The notes under the pieces were generated by a model. That model made no database searches. It had not been told where the DNA came from and worked only from the letters and a program-made list of their open reading frames with translations. A stretch of 18,675 nucleotides of DNA from an uncultured Marinilabiliaceae bacterium (GTDB lineage Bacteria; Bacteroidota; Bacteroidia; Bacteroidales; Marinilabiliaceae). The DNA lies in the NCBI GenBank assembly GCA_905235955.1, contig CAJONN010000097.1, positions 1-18,675 on the forward strand, written 5' to 3'. Positions 8,098 through 15,053 of the stretch are shown here, one piece after another. The translations under genes and the position numbers were made by a program. The stretch's first letter is position 1. Every line of letters begins with the position of its first letter.

Positions 8098-8853
8098 TCA
8101 CTTGCGTCCTTCTATTCTCACACAAATTATCGAACACTCGTAAAGTACATATATTGGCAGAGCTACTACTGTGAGTGTAAACACATCAGTAGTAGGAGTG
8201 ATGACGGCTGCCACTATGAGTATCGCCAACACAGCATGACGCCTATATGCAGCCATATAGCTGGCACTAATGAGTCCGACCTTACCAAGCAATATGGCTA
8301 CCAATGGCAACTCAAACAAGATGCCCATAAGCAAACTGAGCATCATCAGCGTGTCGAGATATGACGAGAGCTGAATCATGTTGCCAACTTCATCAGACAC
8401 TTGATAATTGGTCAAAAACCTAAAAGAGAGTGGGAAAATAAGCACATAGCTTAGCAATGCACCTAAATAAAAAAGTGCGCTACCAGCTATCAGAGCCACA
8501 CGTAGCACACGTCGCTCACCGGCATATAGTGCTGGCGACAAATAGGCAAATATTTGCCAAAGCACGTATGGCGCACCAACTACAGCTGCCGCCATAAAAG
8601 CCACTTGCATGTGTGCCATAAACTGCCCCGTAAGTTCAGTATTGATAAGGCAAAACGACACATCGTTGGCATCAACGCCAATGAGCCTATAGAGCACAAA
8701 ATCAGCATGCGACGGCGCTAAAACTATGCTAAATAGTGCCTCTTTGAAGCAAAAGAAGAGCAAACTTAGCACCACAATGCACACCACAATGCGCACCACA
8801 ACACTGCGTAGTTCATCTACATGCTGCCAAAATGTAAGTGGCTTATCCTCCAT
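8098..8853 (-). CDS. tatC: Sec-independent protein translocase subunit TatC
   Basis: A 251-residue polytopic inner-membrane protein matching TatC in length and motif order. The N-terminal cytoplasmic motif is HVDELR (residues 11-16). The first loop block FAYLSPALYAGERR (about 102-115) contains the conserved glutamate used in twin-arginine signal recognition. FELPLV (about 170-175) in a central helix carries the conserved membrane glutamate. The C-terminal helices contain ITPTTDVFT and LPIYVLYE. Six hydrophobic segments are visible. TatC is the receptor for twin-arginine signal peptides and assembles with TatA to export folded proteins. The start codon is 6 bases after the tatA stop, so the two are almost certainly co-transcribed. 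No TatB is present in this window, consistent with a TatA/TatC-type system. Confidence 0.95.
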   Translation of the reverse strand: MEDKPLTFWQHVDELRSVVVRIVVCIVVLSLLFFCFKEALFSIVLAPSHADFVLYRLIGVDANDVSFCLINTELTGQFMAHMQVAFMAAAVVGAPYVLWQIFAYLSPALYAGERRVLRVALIAGSALFYLGALLSYVLIFPLSFRFLTNYQVSDEVGNMIQLSSYLDTLMMLSLLMGILFELPLVAILLGKVGLISASYMAAYRRHAVLAILIVAAVITPTTDVFTLTVVALPIYVLYECSIICVRIEGRK

Positions 8854-8859
8854 GTGGCG

Positions 8860-9051
8860 TTACTCCTCGCCCTCCTTTTTCTCTTCTTTCTTGTCGTTAT
8901 CGATGCCATTTAGTCCATCTTTAAACGACTTAACACCTTTGCCTATGCCATTCATAAGTTCTGGTATTTTTTTTCCGCCAAATAAGAGCAATGCTACAAT
9001 GGCAATAAGTACTATTTCGGGCATTCCTAAGCCCAACAACATTAGTTTCAT
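8860..9051 (-). CDS. tatA: Sec-independent protein translocase subunit TatA
   Basis: A 63-residue protein with the full TatA layout. A short N-terminus leads to a single membrane helix (about residues 10-24, MPEIVLIAIVALLLF) and the hinge FGGKKIPEL. An amphipathic helix (about 30-46) and an acidic, lysine-rich tail (DNDKKEEKKEGEE) follow. TatA polymerises to form the protein-conducting part of the twin-arginine translocase. The first ATG is used here; in-frame ATGs at codons 4 and 10 are possible, and homologues often begin close to the latter. No Shine-Dalgarno is visible in the AT-only upstream stretch. The gene starts 8 bases after the U32 gene and is followed 6 bases later by tatC, forming one operon. 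Confidence 0.93.
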   Translation of the reverse strand: MKLMLLGLGMPEIVLIAIVALLLFGGKKIPELMNGIGKGVKSFKDGLNGIDNDKKEEKKEGEE

Positions 9052-9059
9052 ATATATAT

Positions 9060-10901
9060 CTATTTTTTTCTTATTATCATTTCACATTTAGCACAGTTGG
9101 TATCAATGCTATATTGTCCGTTTTCGCCTATCAGTGTGAGTGGCAATATGTTGCGTTTGTTGGGTTGTTGGCGCAAACAATATCCCATAGCGTGCATAAG
9201 GCAAAATTTGGTAGTCATCACCACCTGTCCGTTGCAGTTTGTGTTGCGTTCGTATCCCCACTCTACCACTTCAGCACCATGCCTCTGATAGAAGTGTGCA
9301 GCACTGCTATTGATGACGTTGGCATTGCGTTCGAGCCGTTGGAGCATATATGGGTGCGATGTATGTTGCCACTCATAATGTTCTGGCCTGAAGTGTGCTA
9401 TGCGTGCAGCTATATGCGCCTCTACTGAAGCGCGTCGCAATGCATTGAGGTTGCTGGCGGCATACCACATTAGTTTTACATTTGCATCGGCTTCAAAATG
9501 TGTGCATACAAATGGTGTTTGCCCCAGCTTGGTAAGTTGCCGTGCTATGTTTTGCTCAGCGCGCTCAGCATCTTGCGCTGGTTCGCCCTCTATGCGTTGC
9601 TCTACAATGGTTTGCACATCAGCATCAGATATGCTTAGGCGCAATGCCTTGTTGTCAGGAGTTAGCGCTACACCTATATTAATAGGTATAAGACGAGTTG
9701 TTTTACCGCTGGCAAGTAGGCGTTCAAATTGCACATCGAGGTTGCGATGCATTAGTGTGCCTTTTGGTAGGTTGCGTGGCATCTTGAGCGGAAAAACAAG
9801 GTTGCCTTCAGCTCGGTTTACACGTATGCCGTCATAGTTGCCTTGCGGTGTTCTGAAGCATAGTCCGTCGCCATTAGAGAGTGTTTTGCTGGTTGCTATC
9901 CTAAAGCTATTGCTACGCACTTCAGATACTTTGCCTATCTCCTCACCTACTGACTTGGGTGTATCGGGCTGCGACATATTGCTTTGTCTTCCGCCAACAA
10001 AATATGTGGTGTAGCCACGGTTGAATGTTTTGCATACATCGGGCTCAAAAGGTGCCTCAATAATGCTCTCTGTCGATGCACGTTGCCAATGTTTGTCAGA
10101 GCTCAATAGATTGTCTATCACGCGCCTATAATGCAATGTGGTATTGGCAACGTATGCTGCATCTTTCAGTCGACCTTCTATCTTTAGTGTCGATGCACCG
10201 GCTGCTATAAGTTTGGCTATGTTGGTGGTTTGATTTTGGTCTTTGAGCGAAAGCAGATGTTTTTGTTTTATTAGTGTCTGCCCATTTTTGTCTATCAGGT
10301 CGTATTTTAGTCGGCAAGGTTGTGCACATTCGCCTCTGTTGGCTGAGCGTCCATTGACAGAGTAGCTCATATAGCATTGTCCGCTATAGCTCACACAGAG
10401 TGCACCGTGTATGAAACATTCGAGACGCACCGTTGTTTTTTGTGCTATTTCAGCTATCTGTTCTGCAGTCAGTTCACGAGCCAACACTACTTGCTTGAAG
10501 CCACATTGCTCCAAAAATTGCACTTTTTCTACTGTTCGATTGTCGGTTTGCGTTGAGGCGTGCAGCTCGATGGGTGGCAAGTTCATCTCCAGCAAACCCA
10601 TATCTTGTACAATTAGCGCATCGGCATCGGCTTCATAGAGTTGCCAAGCAAGATCGGTAGCAAGCTGCAGTTCAGCATCGGTCAGGAGTGTATTGAGCGC
10701 AACAAATACGCGTGCGCCATAGGTATGTGCTATGCTGATGGTGCGCCTGATGTCGTCAATGGTGTTACCTGCGGCCTTGCGTGCTGAGAATTGTGGTGCG
10801 CCAATATATACAGCATCAGCGCCATGCAAGATAGCGGCTTTAGCACATTCAAAGTCGCGCGCAGGCGACAATAGTTCGATGACGTTTCGCGGAGAGAGCA
10901 T
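9060..10901 (-). CDS. rlhA: U32 family protein, RlhA-like 23S rRNA hydroxylase (annotated peptidase U32)
   Basis: A 613-residue U32 family protein. The N-terminal TIM-barrel-like half includes ELLSPARDFECAKAAILHGA and VYIGAPQFSAR. The U32 signature at 161-179 matches E-x-F-x2-G-A-L-C-x4-G-x-C-x-M-S. Cys169, Cys176, Cys192 and Cys196 (GECAQPCR) fit an iron-sulfur site. The long C-terminal half resembles DUF3656 and ends with CLMHAMGYC and CAKCEM, four more cysteines (567, 575, 603, 606). The NRGECAQPCRLKY version of the motif and the DUF3656 part match E. coli RlhA (YdcP), which hydroxylates a cytidine of 23S rRNA, better than the tRNA enzyme TrhP. A true protease role is doubtful. It is the first gene of the cluster with tatA and tatC. 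A terminator sits 12 bases before its ATG, so expression may depend on read-through. Confidence 0.85.
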   Translation of the reverse strand: MLSPRNVIELLSPARDFECAKAAILHGADAVYIGAPQFSARKAAGNTIDDIRRTISIAHTYGARVFVALNTLLTDAELQLATDLAWQLYEADADALIVQDMGLLEMNLPPIELHASTQTDNRTVEKVQFLEQCGFKQVVLARELTAEQIAEIAQKTTVRLECFIHGALCVSYSGQCYMSYSVNGRSANRGECAQPCRLKYDLIDKNGQTLIKQKHLLSLKDQNQTTNIAKLIAAGASTLKIEGRLKDAAYVANTTLHYRRVIDNLLSSDKHWQRASTESIIEAPFEPDVCKTFNRGYTTYFVGGRQSNMSQPDTPKSVGEEIGKVSEVRSNSFRIATSKTLSNGDGLCFRTPQGNYDGIRVNRAEGNLVFPLKMPRNLPKGTLMHRNLDVQFERLLASGKTTRLIPINIGVALTPDNKALRLSISDADVQTIVEQRIEGEPAQDAERAEQNIARQLTKLGQTPFVCTHFEADANVKLMWYAASNLNALRRASVEAHIAARIAHFRPEHYEWQHTSHPYMLQRLERNANVINSSAAHFYQRHGAEVVEWGYERNTNCNGQVVMTTKFCLMHAMGYCLRQQPNKRNILPLTLIGENGQYSIDTNCAKCEMIIRKK

Positions 10902-10913
10902 ATATTTTTTATC

Positions 10914-10970
10914 AAAAAAGAGAGGAAGATGGCAGTGAACTAATTTAGCTGTATATCACTTTCCATCTTC
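10914..10970 (-). terminator. Strong intrinsic terminator just upstream of the U32 gene
   Basis: On the minus strand GAAGATGG (10970-10963) pairs with CCATCTTC (10932-10925). An inner AGTGA/TCACT stem (10960-10956 with 10938-10934) extends it, then CTC and six T residues (10919-10914) follow. It ends the structured RNA region described separately. It lies 12 bases before the rlhA start codon. Confidence 0.8.
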
Positions 10971-11217
10971 CCCTGTATAAGGGGCCGCACGGTCGGATTA
11001 TTTAAACTCCTAAGGAATAGGATTTGGGTGCGTCCGCTACTTTGTAATCTCCGTGTGCCTTTTTTGAAGGCAATCCTGCTTCGCCTATCACGGCGCTTGC
11101 GCGCTAAGGCATAATTGAAACATTGAAGGAGCCCGCCATTATAGCATCTGCGTCGCCCGGTATTGTTTTTAATGTTAAGTTAAACAATCAAAGAATCCAA
11201 TGCGGCTTTTCTTTTCT
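10914..11217 (-). ncRNA. Candidate structured non-coding RNA or regulatory leader upstream of rlhA-tatAC
   Basis: A gene-free interval of about 300 bases that is clearly more GC-rich than the intergenic DNA around it. It has a TATCTTTG promoter at its 5' side and an intrinsic terminator at its 3' side. Minus-strand hairpins are: GCCT/GCGC-GCAA-GCGC/AGGC (11110-11083, a GCAA tetraloop with an internal loop), GCCTT/AAGGC (11071-11057), TCCTA/TAGGA (11022-11008), CCCC/GGGG (10984-10970) and the terminator. It lacks the tmRNA start and tag sequence, the RNase P core GAGGAAAGTCC, and the GGAAGGAAGCAG-like SRP apex. A 6S-type RNA, an uncharacterised small RNA or a riboswitch/attenuator for the rlhA operon all remain possible. 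The 5' end is estimated from the promoter. The RNA gene is inferred and its class is unknown. Confidence 0.5.
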
Positions 11218-11223
11218 CAATGG

Positions 11224-11251
11224 CAAAGATATAAAAATAGATTTATACAAA
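11224..11251 (-). promoter_or_regulatory. Bacteroidetes-type promoter for the structured RNA
   Basis: The minus strand reads TTTG (11251-11248), 16 bases, then TATCTTTG (11231-11224). This matches the Bacteroides -33 TTTG and -7 TAnnTTTG elements. Transcription would start near 11217-11219. Confidence 0.6.
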
Positions 11252-11318
11252 CCGATAAATTGGGTAAGGTTTTTTCTTATCTCGCTTCATTGAGTCATCT
11301 TCTATGGTTCTTTTATCT

Positions 11319-11391
11319 TTATTCTTTCACACCATTTACCTCTATTATTTTACATTGTTTCACCACCACAATATCATATTGATCGGCACAC
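11319..11391 (-). pseudogene. Out-of-frame C-terminal tail of the OB-fold protein gene
   Basis: Past the (TG)3 tract at 11392-11387, another frame reads ADQYDIVVVKQCKIIEVNG and then VKE and a stop at 11319-11321. This is the expected closing beta-strand and tail of the tRNA_anti-like family (DIVVVKQCKII). It would be in frame with the upstream part if the tract were (TG)4, giving a 138-residue protein. The reading is based on the sequence and family pattern. Confidence 0.6.
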
Positions 11392-11733
11392 ATTGCCTTC
11401 CATCACTACTCGGTCTTTCTTTGACACTTTGCGCAGTTTCAGATAGTCGCTCAGTGGTAGCACGCATAATACCCTACCTGTAGCTGTCTCAGTTTCTGAT
11501 AGTTCTACTGATGGCAAAGCATATACGTCAGGACCAACATAGGTAGCTATGCCGCTTATCTTCATTCGTTTTTTGTAAGGTTCAGCTGCATTTTCTTTGA
11601 ATGCATCGTAGAGCACTTTGGCTTCTATTGTATTATTCTCTTCCATTTTGCTGTTTGTATTTTGAGCTGATGCAAATGTTGCAACAAATATAAAAAGTAG
11701 CAACACGAGCATATTGGGGATTAACTTTTGCAT
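11374..11733 (-). CDS. Exported OB-fold (tRNA_anti-like) protein, C-terminally frameshifted
   Basis: A 119-residue predicted periplasmic protein. Its N-terminal hydrophobic signal ends near ATFASA (cleavage before about residue 24). An OB-fold domain of the tRNA_anti-like family follows: the AKVLYDAFKENAAEPYKKR helix, MKISGIATYVGPDVYALPSVEL, VLCVLP, and LRKVSKKDRVVMEGNVC, where the family has LKKGDRVVIEG before its last strand. The frame then closes after only RSI. The expected last strand lies in another frame at 11319-11391, so a 2-base loss in the TG tract has probably clipped the protein. Despite the family name it is an exported OB-fold protein of unknown ligand, not a tRNA-binding enzyme. 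It stands alone after the cysK terminator. A weak promoter-like pair (TTTG, 20 bases, CAATTTTG) lies upstream. Confidence 0.7.
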   Translation of the reverse strand: MQKLIPNMLVLLLFIFVATFASAQNTNSKMEENNTIEAKVLYDAFKENAAEPYKKRMKISGIATYVGPDVYALPSVELSETETATGRVLCVLPLSDYLKLRKVSKKDRVVMEGNVCRSI

Positions 11734-11829
11734 ATTTATTCAGTATATTTTACATATTTCATTCAAAATTGTTTAAAATTTAAAATAGTTGCAAATATTT
11801 TCTTGTGATTATGTTTTTTTACAACACAC

Positions 11830-11871
11830 AAAAAAACAACGCTATACACAACTTGATTGTGTATAGCGTTG
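11830..11871 (-). terminator. Intrinsic terminator of the metY-cysK transcript
   Basis: A perfect 15-base stem: CAACGCTATACACAA at 11837-11851 and its exact complement at 11857-11871, with a 5-base loop. On the minus strand it is followed at once by seven T residues (11836-11830). It lies 25 bases after the cysK stop and would end cysK transcription efficiently. Confidence 0.9.
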
Positions 11872-11896
11872 AACATAAACTTTATTTTTCAAAAAA

Positions 11897-12838
11897 CTAC
11901 AAAGGATAATCCTCAAACGAATAGAGAACTGTGCTTAGATAGCGTTCACCAGTGTCAGGTAGCAACACAACAATGCGTTTGCCTTGATTTTCAGGGCGGA
12001 TAGCCACCTGAACTGCTGCATAGAGAGCTGCACCTGACGATATGCCTACAAGTACACCTTCTTGTTGTGCTATCTCTCTGCCTGTGCGAATGGCATCATC
12101 GTTGTCAACATCGAATACCTCATCAATAACTGATGCATCGTAGGTTCGGGGAATAAAGCCTGCACCAATACCTTGTATCTTGTGCGGACCGCCCTTTCCT
12201 CCATTGAGCACAGGCGACGACTTAGGTTCTACTGCTACAATCTTTACATTCTGGTTTTGCTCTTTAAGGTATTTGCCCACACCTGATATTGTGCCACCAG
12301 TGCCTACACCTGCAACAAATATGTCTACTTTCCCTTCAGTTTGTTCCCAAATTTCCGGACCTGTTGTAGTGTAGTGCTTGAGCGGATTGGCTGCATTTTC
12401 AAACTGTTGCAGAATGACACTACCCGGTATCGATCTGCGTAGTTCTTCAGCCTCTCTGATTGCGCCCGGCATTCCGTCTCTGCCCGGTGTGAGGCGAACC
12501 TCAGCACCGTATGCTTTCACAAGGTTGCGGCGCTCTATGCTCATCGTATCGGGCATAGTCAGAATAAGTTTGTAACCCTTTACGGCTGCTACAAAAGCCA
12601 ATCCTACACCTGTGTTACCACTTGTTGGTTCTATTATAGTAGCACCATGTTTGAGCAATCCCTTTTTCTCAGCATCTTCAATCATAGCAAAGGCTATGCG
12701 GTCTTTTACACTGCCACCCGGATTGAAATATTCTATTTTGGCCAATATAGGTGTATTTATGCCTTTTTGCTTAGAATATTTATTAAGTTCGAGCAGCGGC
12801 GTGTTACCTATCAAGTCTGTAAGTCGTTTTGCTATCAT
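11897..12838 (-). CDS. cysK: Cysteine synthase A (O-acetylserine sulfhydrylase)
   Basis: A 313-residue PLP enzyme of the cysteine synthase family, full length. GNTPLLEL lies near the N-terminus. The PLP-binding lysine is Lys45 in NPGGSVKDR. The substrate loop PTSGNTG is at 71-77, the phosphate-binding [10 protein letters not shown] at 177-186, and the serine that contacts the pyridine nitrogen lies in GISSGAA (about 264-270). The C-terminal [15 protein letters not shown] is typical of CysK. It makes L-cysteine and acetate from O-acetylserine and sulfide in the cytoplasm. It starts 46 bases after the metY stop with no terminator between, so the pair is likely one sulfur-assimilation transcript closed by the terminator at 11830-11871. 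Cystathionine beta-synthase is less likely because no CBS domain is present. Confidence 0.95.
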   Translation of the reverse strand: MIAKRLTDLIGNTPLLELNKYSKQKGINTPILAKIEYFNPGGSVKDRIAFAMIEDAEKKGLLKHGATIIEPTSGNTGVGLAFVAAVKGYKLILTMPDTMSIERRNLVKAYGAEVRLTPGRDGMPGAIREAEELRRSIPGSVILQQFENAANPLKHYTTTGPEIWEQTEGKVDIFVAGVGTGGTISGVGKYLKEQNQNVKIVAVEPKSSPVLNGGKGGPHKIQGIGAGFIPRTYDASVIDEVFDVDNDDAIRTGREIAQQEGVLVGISSGAALYAAVQVAIRPENQGKRIVVLLPDTGERYLSTVLYSFEDYPL

Positions 12839-12884
12839 TGTCTCCTCTATTGTTATCTGATCAAACTATAATTTTAATTTATTA

Positions 12885-14174
12885 TTAGATTTGATCAAGA
12901 GCTTGTGCTATATCTTCGAGGATGTCGTCGATGTGTTCTGTACCAATGCTCAAGCGGATTGTCGAAGGAGTGATGTGCTGTTCAGCCAACTCTTCAGCCG
13001 ACAACTGTGAGTGAGTAGTGGTGTATGGGTGGATAACGAGGCTCTTCACATCGGCTACATTTGCCAAGAGTGAGAATATCTTCAGAGCATCGATGAACTT
13101 CCATGCAGCTTCTTGACCACCCTTTATTTCGAAGGTGAAGATGCTACCTGCACCCTGTGGGAAGTACTTCTTGTAGAGGGCGTGAGTTGGGTGGTTCTCA
13201 ATAGCTGGGTGATTTACTTTAGCTACCTTAGGATGTTTAGCCAAGAACTCAACAACTTTGAGAGAGTTCTCTACATGGCGTTCAACGCGAAGGCTCAATG
13301 TCTCAACACCTTGCAAGAGAATGAATGCGTTGAATGGCGACAATGATGCACCAGTATCGCGCAAGAGCACGGCACGGATACGAGTAACGTATGCTGCAGC
13401 ACCTACTGCATCAGCAAATACGATGCCATGGTATGATGGATCTGGCTTAGCAAGTGATGGGAACTTGTCAGCATTAGCCTTCCAGTTGAATTTACCACCA
13501 TCAACGATAACACCACCAAGCGATGTACCATGACCGCCCAAGAACTTAGTTGCAGAGTGTACTACAACGTCAGCACCATGCTCGAGTGGACGAATGAGGT
13601 ATGGAGTTGCAAATGTATTGTCGATGATGAGTGGAATATTGTGACGATGAGCAACTGCAGCTACAGCATCGATGTCGAGTACATCACCGTTAGGGTTACC
13701 AAATGTTTCAGCAAAGATAACCTTTGTGTTAGGCTTGATAGCAGCTTCGAGTGCTGCAGTGTCGTTTACATTTACTATAGTGTGTGAAACGCCCTGAGTT
13801 GCCAATGTATGAGTAATGAGGTTGTACGAACCACCATACAAGTTGTCAGCTGCAACAATGTGATCGCCATTAGTAGCAATGTTTTCCAATGCGTATGTGA
13901 TAGCTGCAGCACCACTTGCTACTGCCAAACCTGCTACGCCACCTTCAAGTGCTGCTACACGATCTTCAAACACAGCCTGAGTTGAGTTAGTCAAACGACC
14001 ATAAACGTTACCAGCATCGCGCAATGCAAAGCGATCAGCTGCATGCTGTGAGTTGTGGAATACGTAGCTTGTGGTCTGATATATGGGCACTGCACGTGAG
14101 TCAGTTACTGGATCTGGCTGCTCTTGGCCTACATGAAGTTGAAGTGTCTCGAAACGAAATTTGTTCTGTGCCAT
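12885..14174 (-). CDS. metY: O-acetylhomoserine sulfhydrylase (aminocarboxypropyltransferase)
   Basis: A 429-residue Cys/Met-metabolism PLP enzyme. Visible are [10 protein letters not shown] at the N-terminus, [12 protein letters not shown] and YGRLTNST. The cofactor-stacking region is NLYGGSYNL, the PLP aspartate region [11 protein letters not shown], and the PLP lysine Lys210 is in [11 protein letters not shown]. The insertion around 230-260 ([20 protein letters not shown]) and the overall length separate it from MetB/MetC (about 380-400 residues) and favour the MetY group. It uses O-acetylhomoserine and sulfide to make homocysteine. It is first in the likely metY-cysK operon, joining both sulfide-fixing steps under one promoter. 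A TATCTTTG box and a tandem 11-base repeat lie just upstream. The function is well supported; exact substrate preference is inferred from the family. Confidence 0.94.
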   Translation of the reverse strand: MAQNKFRFETLQLHVGQEQPDPVTDSRAVPIYQTTSYVFHNSQHAADRFALRDAGNVYGRLTNSTQAVFEDRVAALEGGVAGLAVASGAAAITYALENIATNGDHIVAADNLYGGSYNLITHTLATQGVSHTIVNVNDTAALEAAIKPNTKVIFAETFGNPNGDVLDIDAVAAVAHRHNIPLIIDNTFATPYLIRPLEHGADVVVHSATKFLGGHGTSLGGVIVDGGKFNWKANADKFPSLAKPDPSYHGIVFADAVGAAAYVTRIRAVLLRDTGASLSPFNAFILLQGVETLSLRVERHVENSLKVVEFLAKHPKVAKVNHPAIENHPTHALYKKYFPQGAGSIFTFEIKGGQEAAWKFIDALKIFSLLANVADVKSLVIHPYTTTHSQLSAEELAEQHITPSTIRLSIGTEHIDDILEDIAQALDQI

Positions 14175-14260
14175 AGTTATACTTTTTTTAATGAGTTAAT
14201 AAATCAATTAATTTTTTTTCTTCAATAATTCGTTTTATTGCTTTAGAATTTTCGACAATG

Positions 14261-14310
14261 CAAAGATATGTAGTTTAGATTAATTGACCATACATTTTTT
14301 GTAGTTTAGA
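14261..14310 (-). promoter_or_regulatory. metY promoter with tandem 11-base candidate operator
   Basis: TATCTTTG, a perfect TAnnTTTG -7 box, runs 14268-14261 on the minus strand, about 87 bases before the metY ATG. Directly upstream the 11-mer TCTAAACTACA occurs at 14279-14269, abutting the -7 box, and again at 14310-14300, 31 bases further. No clear TTTG -33 element is seen, so this promoter may need an activator, or a repressor may cover the -7 box. The repeats are exact; the regulatory role is inferred. Confidence 0.5.
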
Positions 14311-14453
14311 AAATGTAATTATTCAACACACCCTTAATAGAATTTTCATTCGTATAAAAATACAAATAGCAACTCTCACAGAAAAATAATCTTATATCGT
14401 ATTTTGGGTGTACGAATAATGGGAAAAATGTGAATATTCGCCCTATACAATAG

Positions 14454-14482
14454 TTGTAAAAAGTGAGAATTTTTTATCTTTG
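14454..14482 (+). promoter_or_regulatory. Bacteroidetes-type promoter of the SPOR gene
   Basis: TTG (14454-14456), an 18-base spacer, then TATCTTTG (14475-14482), a good match to the -33/-7 consensus. The start would be near 14488. The rest of the 370-base divergent gap with metY is AT-rich with no other gene seen. A short palindrome, GTAAGCTTGCTTAC (14522-14535), sits in the 5' untranslated region. Confidence 0.6.
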
Positions 14483-14544
14483 CCGTCGCAAAGCTACAGC
14501 GCTGGAAGAAGAAGGCGCCAAGTAAGCTTGCTTACCATAGTAAT

Positions 14545-14961
14545 ATGATGGACAAATTTAGCACTACACTGATAGCCGTTTTGCTGGGAACAGGAAGCAT
14601 AATGGCGCAGCATTCCAAAACTGTCGACACCGAATTCTCATCGGTACAGCTCGACTCGCTCGTGCAAAACTATGTACGAGAAAACCACGAGATGCAAACT
14701 CTCGATGGCTATAGAATACAAATATATTCAGGTTCCGGAGCCAAAGCCAAAGCCGAAGCACAAAATGCTAAGGAACGTTTTGCTACCGCTTTCCCAACTG
14801 AAAAAATATATGTAGTATACAACGCACCATTTTGGCGTGTACGTACGGGCGACTTTAGATTCAGAAGCGAAGCACTACCTCTGCTCAACAAGGTAAAACG
14901 CACATTCCCCGGCAGTTATACCGTGCGCGACAATACTGTAAGAAAAAAATCATTCAAATAA
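14545..14961 (+). CDS. Exported SPOR-domain protein
   Basis: A 138-residue protein with an N-terminal signal peptide (hydrophobic stretch to about residue 21, ending GSIMAQ). A short linker leads to a SPOR domain at about 53-128. The domain shows the typical pattern: GYRIQIYSGSGAKAKAEAQN (the IQIYSGS strand), a helix to AKERFATAFP, YVVYNAPFWRVRTGDF (the central strand with the W-R-V-R-x-G-D-F motif) and a C-terminal helix before SYTVRD. SPOR domains bind septal peptidoglycan lacking stem peptides, so a cell-envelope or division role is expected. Two adjacent ATGs (14545 and 14548) are possible starts. It has its own promoter upstream. A hairpin separates it from the purF-like gene, so partial co-transcription is possible. 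Confidence 0.88.
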   Translation: MMDKFSTTLIAVLLGTGSIMAQHSKTVDTEFSSVQLDSLVQNYVRENHEMQTLDGYRIQIYSGSGAKAKAEAQNAKERFATAFPTEKIYVVYNAPFWRVRTGDFRFRSEALPLLNKVKRTFPGSYTVRDNTVRKKSFK

Positions 14962-14975
14962 CATATAAAAATATT

Positions 14976-15019
14976 AAGGCCAGATGACGAAAACAGAAAA
15001 ACAATCGTCGTTTGGCCTT
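14976..15019. terminator. 15-base hairpin between the SPOR gene and the purF-like gene
   Basis: Arms 14976-14990 (AAGGCCAGATGACGA) and 15005-15019 (TCGTCGTTTGGCCTT) pair over 15 bases as RNA with two G-U pairs, around a 14-base A-rich loop. It begins 15 bases after the SPOR stop. Only a short T/C tail follows, so termination may be partial. On DNA it is also near-symmetric for the other strand. Confidence 0.55.
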
Positions 15020-15053
15020 TCACCTTATAATAATTCAGCCTCAACACAAAGCC

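Noticed and set aside
10914..11217. tmRNA, RNase P RNA or SRP RNA
   Set aside because: I looked for the tmRNA start and tag codons, the RNase P core GAGGAAAGTCC and the SRP GGAAGGAAGCAG-like apex and found none.
11200..11382. Plus-strand 60-codon open frame next to the OB-fold gene
   Set aside because: It overlaps the promoter of the structured RNA and the displaced tail of the OB-fold gene, and is antisense low-complexity AT-rich sequence with no recognisable family.
14175..14260. SAM riboswitch in the metY leader
   Set aside because: The ~80-base leader is almost all A/T with no stable paired core or terminator.
15012..15053. TTG start adding 14 residues to the PurF-like protein
   Set aside because: It lies inside the 15-base hairpin and the extra residues are not family-like. 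The ATG at 15054 gives the expected MSEQIKHECG start.
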